NCBI GenBank assembly: GCA_022702545.1
Contig: JAHRBC010000003.1
Coordinates: 5,704,001 to 5,768,000 of the forward strand
DNA: 64,000 nt
Direction: 5' to 3'
Source of the DNA: Phycomyces nitens
Lineage: Eukaryota; Mucoromycota; Mucoromycetes; Mucorales; Phycomycetaceae
Part shown: positions 12,101 through 24,010 of the stretch, piece after piece
Position numbering within the stretch: position 1 is the stretch's first letter
How the letters are laid out: each line of letters begins with the position of its first letter
The notes under the pieces: generated by a model
Database searches by the model: none
What the model was told of the DNA's origin: nothing
Seen by the model: only the letters and a program-made list of their open reading frames with translations
Translations under genes and position numbers: made by a program

Positions 12101-13171
12101 ATGTCCATTGATCTTGACAATCGCATATCTCTTCTCCCAGAAGAAGTTCTTTTGTGCATATTTGAACAGCTTGATTCTAGTCAGGATATTGCGTATTTTG
12201 CCCAGACATGTCGTCTATTTTATATGATAGCATCTCAGCCACGCTCGCTTGCCCTTTGGCTTGTTGCTCGGTTTGGTGCTCGGTTCGCATTGTATTATTC
12301 GATACTCGAGATGCCTGCATACTGCGATGATCACTTTGTTCGCTGCCTGATAAACAATGGTGCAATCATCCCACGCCATCTAACACAGGCCCTGGTGATG
12401 AGCTATGGAAAACCCTCAAGTGGGTCCCTTGCATCTAGACCCCAGATTTTACCACAGGGCATTGGTCTCTTGCCTTTTCTTGATTGCATCTTTGGAGATT
12501 CAGTCCAAAAGATGCCTTTTTCTGGATATGCCACCATTATGCACGCATCGTTCATGACATACCAAGATATCCATCTGCCTACCAAGACAGACGACCTCGG
12601 TTGTTTCCTCAAGGCCATCTCTTCCAGCTCACATTCCAAGGATATTGATGATCTGGTCCAAAAGTACGCGTTCATACCTGCACCTGTTGTCCAGCACCAG
12701 GCCCTCAATATGCACCCTTCCTTCCTTGATCTACTCAAATTGGCCACGTCTTCTCCTGCTATTTTCCACAAGATTGGTTTTGTATTCGAGTTTGACCCGG
12801 CAGCAAGGCGCCAACTCTGGGAAGCATGTCATCTCTTACTCTTTGATATTGCCTTCAAGGCAAACCTCGATGACAGGCATCTTTCACAGCTTCACTCTCT
12901 TACCAAAGTATTTCACCCAGAATCAGGCCGATTGCTTATCAAGGATATCAAGGACAAAGACCTCTTTCGGTTTACTTTTGTAAAGTTCTTTACAAAGTAT
13001 CCTTCAACCTACTGTACTCGTCAAACAATGTTCAACATCCTCACTCTTTTCGTTCGCTATGTCAAGCCAGGGTTCTCTATTCCCGAGGTCCTCAAGGCCA
13101 TTGCAGAAACCCCTTCTACTCGTGAGGATATCCGTGCCACACTGTTTGATTTCATCAAATCCTCTCCATAA
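12101..13171 (+). CDS. F-box-like domain protein
   Basis: Single-exon gene. The ATG at 12101 gives 356 aa; an in-frame ATG at 12011 would add 30 residues (Ser/Arg-rich, no obvious targeting signal). Residues about 8-50 match an F-box-like helix bundle: LLPEEVLLCIFEQLDSSQD followed by AYFAQTCRLFYMIA and SLALWLVARFG. The remaining 300 residues are alpha-helical and lack leucine-rich or WD repeats; they resemble the unannotated C-termini of many fungal F-box proteins. A role as a substrate adaptor of an SCF ubiquitin ligase is expected from the family, with substrate unknown. Confidence 0.75.
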   Translation: MSIDLDNRISLLPEEVLLCIFEQLDSSQDIAYFAQTCRLFYMIASQPRSLALWLVARFGARFALYYSILEMPAYCDDHFVRCLINNGAIIPRHLTQALVMSYGKPSSGSLASRPQILPQGIGLLPFLDCIFGDSVQKMPFSGYATIMHASFMTYQDIHLPTKTDDLGCFLKAISSSSHSKDIDDLVQKYAFIPAPVVQHQALNMHPSFLDLLKLATSSPAIFHKIGFVFEFDPAARRQLWEACHLLLFDIAFKANLDDRHLSQLHSLTKVFHPESGRLLIKDIKDKDLFRFTFVKFFTKYPSTYCTRQTMFNILTLFVRYVKPGFSIPEVLKAIAETPSTREDIRATLFDFIKSSP

Positions 13172-13330
13172 CACCTTGTATATTCCATAGCCACGTTTCC
13201 CATCTTCAAATTGTATATAGCCGCCACCTTATTTTCAAAAAATATATATATTTATATTATAATATTTATAATATTTTCTACTATTGACTAATAAAAACAC
13301 AATACGAAACAGCACACTTTATATCTATTT

Positions 13331-14355
13331 TTATGCCTTGAAGCGACCATTGCGATCGACTACTTCATAACGAATATCTACAACATCCTTATCGGCCTTT
13401 CCAGGCTTCATACCAGCTGTGATGACATCTCCAGCCTTGATTGGGCCTACTCCCTGTGGGGTTCCTGTCAAGATCACATCTCCGACTTCCAACTTCATGA
13501 TGGATCCAACATATTCAAGAAGTGTAGGGATGCTGTATCAAGATGGTTAGTAACCAAGTGATAAACATGCTTGGCAGACTCACTTGAAGATCATGTCCTT
13601 GGTGTTGCCCTGTTGAGCAAACTCTCCATTGACCTGGATTAAAGAGGAGAATGATGAGCTTGGTAAATAATATGATAATTCAGACTCACCTTGAGCCAGA
13701 GATCTACGTTGGAAGTGTCGGGAATACTGTCTTTGGGAATAAACTCACTACAACGATAACAACAGCAACAATTATTACCCTTGTCCAGCAAACAGATCCA
13801 GATAGATAATCTTTAAATCAGAGATCCTGCAATTCCCTACCTGATTGGGGTAAAGGTATCAAAGCCCTTTGCAGCACTCCAAGGCAACCCTTGCTTCTTG
13901 GCCTCATTCTAATTTTATTATTAATTAATGTTGCCAGCCTTGGCTATTCTAATTTACCTGAAGGTTTCTGGCTGTCATATCAATGGCCAATGCATAGCCT
14001 GCAACATGGCTCATGGCCTCAGAGGCACTGAAATCACGTCCTTTTTTACCAATCACCACGGCCAATTCAACTTTCAAGAGCATTAATTGGCTGAATAACA
14101 TTATATCCGCCTTACAAACCTTCGTGATGAACTTCGCATCCTGTTGGGATCTCAACATTGCCGCCATTAGCCAAGTAGGAGCTGGTTGGCTTGAGAAAGA
14201 AAAAGGGCGATTTTGGGACAGCGTTTCCCAGTTCCTTGGCGTGTTCACTGTAATGACTAGAGTTAGTTTTGGACTTTTTGATTTGATCTATACCCAAAGT
14301 TGCGCCCAATGGCTACAATCTTGCGACCAGTTGACAGGAATGAATGAGCAGACAT
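13331..14355 (-). CDS. Fumarylacetoacetate hydrolase-family protein (FAHD1/acylpyruvase-like)
   Basis: Seven exons on the minus strand: 14355-14294, 14247-14120, 14070-13958, 13908-13841, 13747-13690, 13633-13584 and 13532-13331, summing to 226 aa. The protein begins MSAHSFLSTGRKIVAIGRNF, the usual FAHD1 opening, then EHAKELGNAVPKSPFFFLKP. The metal-site region contains EIPTGCEVHHEVELAVVIGK, giving the acidic residues (E-x-E) that bind Mg2+ in this family. The C-terminal half contains GDVILTGTPQGVGPIKAGD, the family signature loop, and ends NGRFKA. FAHD1 relatives hydrolyse acylpyruvates and decarboxylate oxaloacetate, usually in mitochondria. The protein has family-typical length. Seven exons in 1 kb makes it the most intron-dense small gene here. 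Confidence 0.92.
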
Positions 14356-14573
14356 TGTGAGAATAACAAAAGCAAAAAAAAATGTACCCTGTTCATACTT
14401 TTATATACAGTGTAGATTCATTAAAGTTTCCCGTGTCACACAAGTAATGGGAATTCTATTAAGCACATTCAACAAACACCCATTCAACACGATTTGGTAA
14501 AGGTTTAGCCTCTTAATTATTTTATAGTTCAAGATTTTAATCAAGAAGGGTGAAGAAATGAATTCAATTCGAT

Positions 14574-14964
14574 TTAATCAAAGAGACCAAAGCCCATATC
14601 GTCATCGGACTCTTCCTTCTCCTCAACAGCAGCCTCAACCTTGGCATCTTCCTGGGCAGCACCGGCGGCACCGGAAGCAGGGGCGGCAACACCACCAGTG
14701 GGGACGGAAGCGATCTTCTCCTTACCCTCGGCAATGAGCTATAGTATAGACACATTATTAGTATAGCTGTATTATAAAATCAAGTGTGTATATATTCGCA
14801 AGTACCTCGTCAACGGACTTGCCCTCGAGAGACTTGATCAGGGAAGCAACACGCTCCTGTTCGACCTCGACACCAACGGAACCCAAAAGGGTGGTGATGT
14901 CCTTGGCGGTGGGGGAGGCCTTACCACCGGAAGCGAGAAGAAGATAAGCAGCGAGATACTTCAT
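14574..14964 (-). CDS. RPP2: 60S acidic ribosomal protein P2
   Basis: P2 forms the lateral ribosomal stalk with P1 and P0 and recruits elongation factors. Two exons (14964-14806 and 14738-14574) give 107 aa. The start [14 protein letters not shown] is diagnostic of P2 rather than P1. The helical dimerisation domain ends [14 protein letters not shown], where the intron interrupts after SVDE. A flexible Ala/Gly hinge follows, then the acidic stalk tail [16 protein letters not shown], which contacts elongation factors. Length and organisation match the family exactly. The upstream region 14965-15200 contains CT/ATCC-rich leader sequence (TCCATCCATC repeats around 14995-15025). Confidence 0.97.
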
Positions 14965-15413
14965 GATGACTGTCTATCTGATGCATCAGTACATCCATCC
15001 ATCCATCAATCCATCCATCAATCCCCGAATCCCCTTTTCCTTACCAAAGAATAGGTTTGATTGCGCAAGTAACGTTTAACTCTTTAGAGATACAAGACGC
15101 TTAAGGCACAATGAGCGGGTCGGCTGGGTCCTTTTGATGATCCCAAAAACGAGTGGTCACTTTTGATTGGTTTACTCCGATCATAAGGCTAAATACAGTG
15201 CTTCTACTTGAGATTGAGACAAGTTTGGAAATGTTTTAGAAGAGTCAAAATGTAATTGTAGATAATGCGCTTGCCTTTTGTGGATAGAACGAGAATGAAA
15301 TTTAGACAAGTAGAAATTTATTCAGGCATCTTTCCTGTAATTGTCTAATTGTCTTTAGCCTTATATTGAGAGTTTATACCTTTCACCAAGATTTATAAAG
15401 AAGATAAAGGTAT

Positions 15414-17044
15414 AGTATAACACGCATAATGAATAGTTGGCTCTAATTAAGCAACATTTTGGATTTTTGACATATATATATATATAGTCTCCACGTCTTT
15501 TTAAATAAACTCAAAATATAAATAACGGTGTATTTTTCCTGTCTACAGCACAGCTTTATATCTTTATACTCTTCTCTCTTACTTTCTAGGAATACCGCTT
15601 ATCCATTAAATAAATGTTTAGAGAAAAAAAAATCCACGATATACTAAAAAGGGTTTGGAAGCGTAGAAGAGGAGCAAGGTAAAGCTTAGAGACGATATTA
15701 TACGTGTCATACGTATTTAATAAGTTTTATACATATTGCCTTGTTTAGCTAAAGTTAGCTGTGAAGACTGTAAACAAACCTAGAAATCATACAAAAAAAA
15801 GTAGTCAATGCGAACATTTTGCGTCATCATCGACTTATGGTAAATATATGTACTGTCAACATATATGCCTAGGCCTGTAACGCTTGTAAGCCTGTCTGCC
15901 TCTCCTGGGGCGTATATTCCCATGTTGTCTAGAATTATGAGAAAGATGAAGAAAAAAGAGCAATACTTCCACACTTGTTTTCGTTATGTCCTGTGCCTTC
16001 ACTGAAGTGGAGGTTCATAACACTCAACCCCAACTCTATTTCAGTTTTGCTGGTATAAGGCTCCCAGTTACGCACAAAGGCAAATATGAAATGTCCAAGA
16101 TATTTGATTTCAAGAGACTCGGACTAAGCAGGTAAGATGCTTGGCAACTTGTGTCATATCTAGTACGTAAAAAATTCTTACTAACCAAGCTCTTGGGCAT
16201 AGTAGCTTCCAAGACCTAAAAGATCCAGACAAGAAGACAAAAATTGCTTTCTCAAACCTAATCAGAACCGACGGCTACACCGCTGATGTTATCATTAATA
16301 AAGGCTCTCAAACCAGTACAGAAGACATCGCTCATGAATTTTAGTAAATTGTGGTAGAAAATATAACGAGGTAAAGCAAAAAACATAAAGGGGTTGCAAA
16401 GACTGATAGGAGCAACCAAATGGTACAAGAAAGTGCAAGGTAGGTTCATAAATTACTTGGATTATAATCATCGTATATATATTTACGCTTTGTTTTATTA
16501 GAAGAGCAAACAGATACTGGGAGCCAGAAAAGATTGACCAGACTAAAAACAAACCACCAATCATCTCAATTGGTTAACATTAAAGGTCTTGGTTCAAGCG
16601 TCGTTGGTGTTCTTTGGCGCCATATTGCTCGTTTATGTGGATGAATTCCGAACCTCAAAGGTACGAAATGTCGAATCAATTTTGCATTGTTATCTAATGA
16701 TTTTGTGAATCCAATGTCATTCTTGTAATGAAATGTCCCTCGCAGAAGCCTACGTAGGGTTTAATGGCGTTATTACTTGCCAATGCTTTGAAAAACATTT
16801 ACAAAGTTCCAAATAGCATAATCAGCGGCCACAGTCGCCCTCGAGCATTCTGGAGAAGCAATTAATGCTCGTATTTTCACTACATTGGCGTAACGAGCAC
16901 GGTTTCCCTTTTTTTTCTGGGATTTATATCTTTACAGCTAAAGTCTGCACAAACATCTCCTTTCTCAAAACTAACTCTCTTGTCTTAAAGTTAATTTTGA
17001 TTCGTCCAGAAAGAAGAACTAACTGTCTGAATTTAAAGTAGAAA
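15414..17044 (+). mobile_element. Fanzor (TnpB-like) element relic, copy A, internally deleted
   Basis: The 1.6-kb segment matches 58512-61163 over most of its length in the same orientation. Similarity starts abruptly at AGTATAACACGCATAATGAA and ends at AAGTAGAAA. Relative to copy B it lacks about 970 bp, the junction being at about 15854/15855. The 3' half holds decayed coding pieces: GIRLPVTHKGKYEMSKIFD, a spliced continuation ending IRTDGYTAD, then VYVDEFRTSK near 16635, and after another intron-like gap a segment around 16760-16860. Order and motifs (a TDG region, then VDEFRTSK, then a C-terminal GRPxAF-like end seen in copy B) match Fanzor/TnpB RuvC nucleases. Stops and indels mean no active protein. 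No terminal inverted repeats were seen. Confidence 0.6.
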
Positions 17045-17712
17045 TATGCTGTAAGCAACACATACAATTACATATATGTAGATATTATCCATTGTTTAAA
17101 GTTAAGAATCAACAAGGGATAATCAACAAGGGATTGTTGATGCCTCCAATATGATTATTTTACAGCCTGTCTTGGTGTAATTTTTATTTATTATGCTGGT
17201 CTTCTTTGTTGGCCATAAAGATGTCAATGAAATCAGAGGTAATGATTATTCATAGTCTGAATAATTTTGCAACACAATAAAACAATCTCGGTAATATAGG
17301 TTACTAGCCAAACCTTTTTTATTTTATTTCTGGGTTACAGATACCAAATACTCTGTATCCCTTGTCGTTTTGTGCATTGACATACTTGACATGACGTGAG
17401 ACGTGTCTTTTGAGCTGAAATGCTCCAATATTCCATACATACATATATATTGGGAATTGGTTCGTTTGATTCACAGGTTGTAATTTAATAGTTTCATGGT
17501 GAAGTGCTTTATTGGCGTATAAAATGATTCTGCTGAAATAAGTATCATCCTCGAGGATGTCAATATCTAAATATAAAGATCGGCTTAACTAAACAAAGTA
17601 TTCGACGTCAAGTTTATTGTGTCTAGCCATCTTCCGAATCAAGTTATTCTCCTTTTCGAAAAAGCTTAAAAGCGCTCAATTTCCGGTCTTTATTCTCTTT
17701 AACCATTCAAAC
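17045..17712. other. Intergenic region
   Basis: AT-rich, no supported gene. A tandem duplication of CAACAAGGGAT occurs near 17109-17133. Confidence 0.4.
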
Positions 17713-18315
17713 ATGAAATATCTACCCACAAAAGACGATGGCAAAAAACGGCTTCCCATCATACTCATGCCATGGGTATTGATCCAATCACACATCTACT
17801 GGTGCTATTCTGTACTCTATTGCATCTGCCAGCCATCCCACAGCAACCCGCCCACTCGGCGAAATAGCCTACAATCCTCAATTCCCTTTCAGCATCCCAC
17901 AAACTCTCAAGGAAGAGCACGGGCCTTTTCTGACCCAACATCCCAGCCAGCTGCACCCATCCGTTCTGTCCAGGAGACAAATAAAAACGGCCCAAAAAAC
18001 AATCGTCGGTTCATTGACACATTTCATCGTCGTCTTCGCCGCAATTCAACCGACCTCTCTCGTCCGACCATACAGCAAGAGCGAGACGGAACTACCTTGC
18101 CACCACTGTGGATCCAAAAAGCACGTCATCTCATGGGGTCCTCCCACACAAATTCGTCCCAATCACTGTCGTCATCAGATTGTCCAGGAGTACCGAATCA
18201 CACTCCCAAGAAGCACAACACTTTATTGCAGAAGCTCAACAAGAAAAACAAGGATCCAAAGTCAAAGAAATATCTTGGGCTCTTGAAGCAGTCTAGCATA
18301 CACCCCTCTAATTAA
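17713..18315 (+). CDS. Uncharacterised basic, Ser/Pro-rich protein (uncertain gene)
   Basis: An open frame from the ATG at 17713 gives 200 aa; the ORF itself opens further upstream. I do not recognise a family. It begins with a moderately hydrophobic segment (PIILMPWVLIQSHIYWCYSV), which may in fact be intronic because GTATTG at about 17776 and TGCCAG at about 17830 could act as a 54-nt in-frame intron. The rest is rich in Ser, Asn, Arg and Lys, with kinase-site-like stretches such as RRLRRNSTDLSRP, and a Lys-rich C-terminus ending KKYLGLLKQSSIHPSN. A second frame across 17840-18190 is also open, so the correct frame is not certain. It sits between the Fanzor relic and the convergent permease. 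Confidence 0.4.
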   Translation: MKYLPTKDDGKKRLPIILMPWVLIQSHIYWCYSVLYCICQPSHSNPPTRRNSLQSSIPFQHPTNSQGRARAFSDPTSQPAAPIRSVQETNKNGPKNNRRFIDTFHRRLRRNSTDLSRPTIQQERDGTTLPPLWIQKARHLMGSSHTNSSQSLSSSDCPGVPNHTPKKHNTLLQKLNKKNKDPKSKKYLGLLKQSSIHPSN

Positions 18316-18481
18316 CCATTTATAATTTAATAAAATACAATTTGATATTGCATTTGGCTCATTGTTATAAAGATTGTTTAGTGCACATTTGGGGATTAAA
18401 ATAGAGATTTACATGAAAAAGGAGAGAATTATACACAGTATGTGGCTCTAAAGATAGACTATTACAAATTAGCCAAAGTGA

Positions 18482-20600
18482 TTATATGCCATTTGCAATA
18501 TCGTCGGTTGTAGCCCGTGGGCCAGAGTAATGGTATCGTCCCCAGCCCAACCAGCAGGCGAAAGTAGATCCCAGTACAATCAGAAGTCCAAGTCCAGCAA
18601 AATTGGCATTGTTGGCTACACAAACATAGTGTCAGAATCACTATTACCTTTTGATTCAATAGCACAGTCTTTACCTTGAATGGGCCATGATGTGGGCAGA
18701 AGGAATGCCAATACAGCAAACATTGTCCATGCTAAACTAATATAGGTTACAGGCCTTGACCAGCGTCCGAGAGAGAACCTTCCTTTAATGGGTTGTGGGG
18801 CAACTAGTCGACATGCTAGTACGATACCTGATATAGAAATGTGATGAGTACAAGCAATATCATTTTTGATGACATCTCCCTAATACTCTTGAAGATTATG
18901 CTTACCATAGGCCAGGTGAATAGTAATGGTTGTTGCACTGACAATGGTCTCGAATAGATTCTCAGATAGAGGAAAGGGCAAGACTACAATACATGACAGA
19001 ATAGATGTACATATGATTGCATTCACAGGCAGTTTTTTGCTATCCAGAGCACATAATCTTTCGCTCATTGGAGTTGCACCGTCGCGAGCCAGAGCATAGA
19101 CTTGTCTAGAGGCGACGGTAATAGTCGTGGCACCAGTGCAGAATTGGCAGACAATCATCAGCAGCAAGAATCCTAGGGTTCCCCAATATCCAACCGCATC
19201 CTATACAAAAGCGTTAGAGGATTTCACAAGAGAATCTGTATTACCCAAAATAGCTGGGCTACTGGCATGTCAAAGGTCGAGTTGAGGACTTCATCAATGT
19301 CTTGGACCGAGAAAAGAAGGACGATAAGAAAGACAAAGCCAACAAACCAGGAGACAGCAATCGACATGGTCATTGCACTAGACCGGTTATATTAGGATCA
19401 GTGTAAACAATGCCTTATGACTTACAGAGGGGAAGAGACGTCTGCATCGACAGTTTCTTCATTTACCGAGGCAGCACTTTCGCACCCTATTAGAATACCA
19501 TTTTTCTTTAGTGGCCATTGACCAAGGTATCACACTTTACCAAAGAGCGAGTATGCGGCACCAATCATGGCCAGGATAAACACATAAGTTGGGTCTTCAA
19601 ATCCAGTGTCATTCTCATAATGAGTAAAGACCCAAGAAGCAGCCTGATGAGGGGCAAATATAGACAAAACAGCAATTATTGCAATGAGTCCAGCGCATGA
19701 CCAAAACACGCTCAACTGGTTCATTAGCGCCAGACCACCCAGACCACGCATGTTCATTATGGTCTGGAAAAAGGTGATGATAAGGGTTATGAGCATCAAA
19801 GCCAGCTTTGATAATGGGACACCGTATGTAATCTTCATGATTGTTCCAGCAGATAAGGCTATTTGATCCGTAAGCTAACCAGACTTTCTGTTTCTCCTTG
19901 AAGCACTTGCCTACTGTCACATTGGTCGCACTAATAGAAATAACATTTGCCATTGTATAGATCCAGCCTGTTAAAAAGGCACTAGAAAGAATGTTAGTAA
20001 GAAAAAAGAAATGCAGTCAATAGTCAGGCTTACAGAAGAGGAGCATGTGACTTTGCGCGGGGATGGACGTGAAGAAGTTCATAGACCCAATAGTACAATC
20101 CTCCACTCAAAGGATAAAGAGAACATATTTCGGAGAGCGAGAGGGCAACACAGAACATGAAGCCAGCCACAAGATTCCAGCTCAACAACATTGTAACTGG
20201 TCCACCGCGTTGCAACACTAAAAGCGAATTTAATGACAGTTCAATTGTGTGGCTTTCGTACCTGTCTGGAAGGTGGCAGAAGCATTGGAGAGGATTCCAA
20301 TGTTTGTGAATGCAAGGCCTATGGTGATGAATGTGAATATTTTGGATATATCTTGACGAAATTCATACCAAATGTCGCAAATGATGATAGTTTCCTTTGG
20401 AGTTCCTGGTAAAGAAGTGGTTAGGACTATAAAGATTAGTTTGTCTCTCTTACCTGTTTATATCCCAACTGGTTCACTCGATCTTCTGCACTGATGGGGT
20501 CTGGGGCCTTTGTCGATGTTGCTCCGTAGGTTGGTTTTGTACTGAAGCCTAGTCTGGTCTCTGGTTTAGACCACTGGTTGTGTTGGTTGTGTTGGTTCAT
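18482..20600 (-). CDS. Amino-acid/choline (ACT) family permease, GABA-permease-like
   Basis: Eleven exons: 20600-20454, 20405-20369, 20318-20262, 20217-20034, 19981-19911, 19858-19541, 19486-19426, 19377-19245, 19200-18906, 18827-18675 and 18615-18482, giving 529 aa. APC-superfamily proteins of this branch (Uga4, Hnm1) import GABA, choline or other amines across plasma or vacuolar membranes. Diagnostic parts are GYKQELQRKLSSFATFGLAF before helix 1, QRGGPVTMLLSWNLVAGF, SLSEICSLYPLSGGLYYW, a GCESAASVNEETVDAD segment (counterpart of the GFDGAxHMSEE loop) and ASRQVYALARDGATP. Roughly twelve hydrophobic segments are visible. The intron 19859-19910 uses a GC donor (GCAAGT). The gene is divergent from SSS1. 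Substrate cannot be told from sequence. Confidence 0.93.
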
Positions 20601-21854
20601 TATGGATCGTCTTGATGTAGGAGAAAGATGGAAATAAAAGAATGGAATTCAAATACAATCATGTATAAATATACCTGTCATCAGCCGGGGGCTTTGAAAG
20701 CCAACGAGAGGTTGATTGGAGTCTGTGCTATTGCATGAACAGCTTTTTCCCATGTTGAGCAAGTGTGGGTTGTATAGGCTACACAAATAAGCATGAGGGA
20801 TATTGAGCCTATTCCAAATGATTGATTTATTGCTTTATTGTTCTATCTAATCATATGCATTCTACACTCTATTATCTTGTCATACGAAAATCGTCTATCA
20901 GTAGCTGCACTGCTAGGTTGGAACCGGAAGAGATCCCTTGCTCGTTGTCTATCGTTTATCCCATGAGGTGCAGCTATTATGATAATTAAATACAAGGTTT
21001 ATTCTTTCTTATTGTAATATTACCATTTTGTTTCATAAGCCAAAAAAAACCAATCTCTTTCGCACACTCATATTCGACAATACCTATCTATATGTTTCTG
21101 AAAAAGGCAATTTCATATTCCTAAATCAGATTTACAGAGTTGATTATTGGCCATTGAATTTTGATATTTGCAAAAATATAAATATATATTAAAAGGGCGA
21201 TAATATTACATTCTGCCAAATGTCTGCAATATCAATGATATATAAATATAAAATGTCCCAAAGATATTTTCAATTGATACTGGTCTTTATTAACAAAACT
21301 AGGGCAAAATGTTGGTTTGGTTATTGCAGCTGCTCAATATTTCTAGAAGAAGAAAAAAAGCGTTATATATATATATATATATATATAATGATATGTATAA
21401 TCAGAATAAATTATTCTAGAGAGTAATAACCGATAGTTGAGGTATATTTATCTTTGGCAGGCTTGGGGGTTGGGTTACACTTGAATCAAGCGAATGGTAG
21501 ACAGTTTCTCAGGGTACTCTCAAACTGCCTTTTTTGATACACATGGTCAAGTAACATGCAGTACTTGACATTTGATTGGTATCAAGACTCATACTTTATT
21601 ATGTTCAAGTTTTTTTTATAAGACAAGCTCTAATGGGCACAACAATGAAAAAAGAATCGATTTCTGCCATTGAGTAGCTGCTGTCTGGCCATAGGCACAG
21701 TAAACCCCCACAGAGCAAAAATTATAAAGGGTCCTTTCTATGTGGAACAAAAAGTGGGATACCACGTCACTATCTAATTGTTGGAACGCCGTTCATCTTT
21801 GAGCTCCAGTCAGATTTGCACACAAGGAATCATTTGTACTTTCCGACCTTCATC
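20601..21854. promoter_or_regulatory. Divergent intergenic region between the permease and SSS1
   Basis: 1.25 kb separates the two divergent start codons and must hold both promoters. It contains a TA run at about 21364-21387 and several T-rich tracts; no further gene was accepted. The segment just upstream of SSS1 (21715-21740) has ATTATAAAGG, a possible TATA-like element. Confidence 0.4.
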
Positions 21855-22213
21855 ATGAGCACATCCGAGATTAAAGATCAAGCCCAGGAGCTTATTAACG
21901 CACCAAAGACCTTTGTCAAGGATGGAATTCAGTTCATCAACCGATGCAAGAAGCCTGATCAAAAGGGTAGGGTTCGTTTACCCCCATCTACGCGTTACTG
22001 AATTTTGTCTGTAGAATTCCTCAAGATCTCCCAGGCTGTTGGTATGGGATTTGCTGCTCTTGGCGCCCTTGGTTACATTGTAAAGGTAAGCTGACAATAA
22101 GATTAATTGGATGAAAAACAAGGTTTGCTCATTGTCATCATCATCTTCATCATCATCATTATTATTAGCTTATTCATATTCCCATCAACAACATCCTCGT
22201 GGGTGCTGCTTAA
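21855..22213 (+). CDS. SSS1: Sec61 translocon gamma subunit (Sss1)
   Basis: This tail-anchored subunit clamps the Sec61/SecY channel in the ER membrane. Three exons, 21855-21966, 22015-22085 and 22169-22213, give 75 aa, close to the 68-80 residues of known homologues. The sequence begins MSTSEIKDQAQELINAPKTF, continues FVKDGIQFINRCKKPDQKEF (the cytosolic clamp helix), and ends with one membrane helix (QAVGMGFAALGALGYIVKLI) and the family ending HIPINNILVGAA. The last exon is only 15 codons and was found from the conserved tail. Intron 2 contains a TCATCATCATC microsatellite. Confidence 0.97.
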
Positions 22214-23429
22214 AGAAAAAAGCCTTTCTTGGATGGTCTGAACGACCAAAGACTGGTGCCTTGTATAATTCATTCTTCATTCATCATGCGCTTAGGCTCA
22301 CCTTAGACAACTTGAAAAATACATTTTTGAATTTGACGTTTGATCTACTTGTGATGGTCTGTATATGTAAATGAATAGATGCCTAGGAATGGTGGGAAGG
22401 GCATTTGCATACTGTCTATGGTGCTCCAATGGGAATGCGCAGGACATTGGGTGTCTATATTGACGTTCCAAGATATTCTTGGATAGACTATCGTTAAATA
22501 TCACGGTGTTATCATATGGCCAATTTCACATATATGAACTGTAAAGATACTGCAATCAATGTATGGTCTATATGTGTATATATATATAAAGGGGTGGTTG
22601 GTTGTATGATCAGATTTATTTTGTTAATGATAATCATAGTTGTCCTAAAGACCAAATGATTGAGAATTCTCGAGCTAAATTTATGTGCATAATGCCTTTT
22701 ACTGCAATAATGAGCACAATCCAAGCTATAGAAATATATTGTTTTTTAAAAAAAAACCACGTCTTTCCATTCGAGAAGTCTAAAAGACCAAACTTATTAT
22801 ATTTGAGCAAACCCTTTTTTTATAAAACTAGTAGTCTTATTCTAGAGTATATTTTTGGATTTCCCAAAAACTCATTTTGACAATATTTAAACGGTCTACA
22901 AGCCATGTGTTTATATGCATATACTATAAATAAGCATACTCTGGTAATAATACAACAATTCAATATGTACAAGAATATTAGATTGTCAAATGGATATTTC
23001 TATATAAATAATTATCATTTGTACGAACATGTACGAACATGTACAATAATTCAAGATTGAGCAGTTTGGAACGAATAAAGAATAAAAAAGAGAGAAACAC
23101 AGGCATTCAGATTGCGGGATTTTTCTTTGTATTTGTATTATTGAAAATAACGAGGTAATTTTCCTGTGAGCTATTAATTATAATCGAAACATTTTGTTTG
23201 TAATAAATAGTGCAATGCAGTGTATCTAAAGTTAATATAGAATAAATACTAGAAGCAACGTATTTTGGGTATAGAAAATCAGTATATATATCTTTGAAAA
23301 TAACAAGAGTAACTAGGTCTTTATATCCGGTGTTTCTACCACAGGCAATAATACAACCTTAATTCTGTCAGACATACTTGTATTAAATTATGCGCCAAAT
23401 TCAGGATTCATATGATTCCACTACTTAAA
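22214..23429. other. Gene-poor AT-rich region
   Basis: No gene supported. Tandem GTACGAACAT units occur at about 23021-23043 and form a small palindromic repeat. Multiple (TA)n and poly(A/T) tracts. Confidence 0.4.
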
Positions 23430-24010
23430 AAGTACAGACCTTGAGGTATTTAGCACTATTTATGCGTGCCTTTTCGTCCACAACGCGAGATTTTATAGCT
23501 TTCCAGTCGCGCTTAATCGGATTTATATTAGGGATTTACGAGGGCTAGTAGTCAAAGCTCTTGATTTTTCAACAGTCTTCCCATAGTATTGTGCATGAGC
23601 CAGTATGCCAGCTGGTACCATCTTCTTTAAAAAATATTATCATGTCACTCAATCAGCCTTTGATACCAAGGGTTATGTTCTCGATACAAGTTATGGATAT
23701 AAACACCTTGATTAGCCGAGTTGTCAAATATTGTTAGTGATCAAAACTATTCAACCCCAAAACAGCTCCATACCATCAATGAACCTTTCTCAAACTTCTC
23801 AGCTTAGAGTGTATGTGTTTATATTTGAAGCATTTTTCAAGTTTTAAAATTACTAACGGGTCAAGATTATTGCCATGTACCATAAATCTAGACTCATCTG
23901 ACCACATAGACCTTTCCCAAAGAAACCGGTTCTCTTTTTATTCAGGCATAAGCACTGGTCTGGATACTAGGAAGTAAGAACCAAACATATTTGCCCAAAG
24001 ATAATTGCTA
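23430..24010 (-). mobile_element. Degenerate Tc1/mariner-type DDE transposase
   Basis: On the minus strand the order of motifs is that of a Tc1-like transposase. Reading from high to low coordinates there is RPVLMPE, then RFLWERSMWSDESRFMVHG around 23945-23885 (first and second catalytic regions; the SDESRF core is the canonical Tc1 motif), then FFKEDGTSWHT near 23640 (QQDNAPCHT-like region), then IPNINPIKRDWKAIKSR around 23545-23500 (counterpart of SPDLNPIEHLW). At least two in-frame stops and several indels are present, so it is dead. No flanking inverted repeats were identified by eye. Confidence 0.75.

Noticed and set aside
16295..16564. Minus-strand hydrophobic ORF, repeated at 60399-60647
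   Set aside because: Present in both copies only because the element is repeated; it is antisense to the nuclease remnants.
20319..20368. Apparent frameshift in the first helix of the ACT permease
   Set aside because: A 50-nt GTATGA...CCATAG intron removes it and restores FATFGLAFTNIGI in frame.
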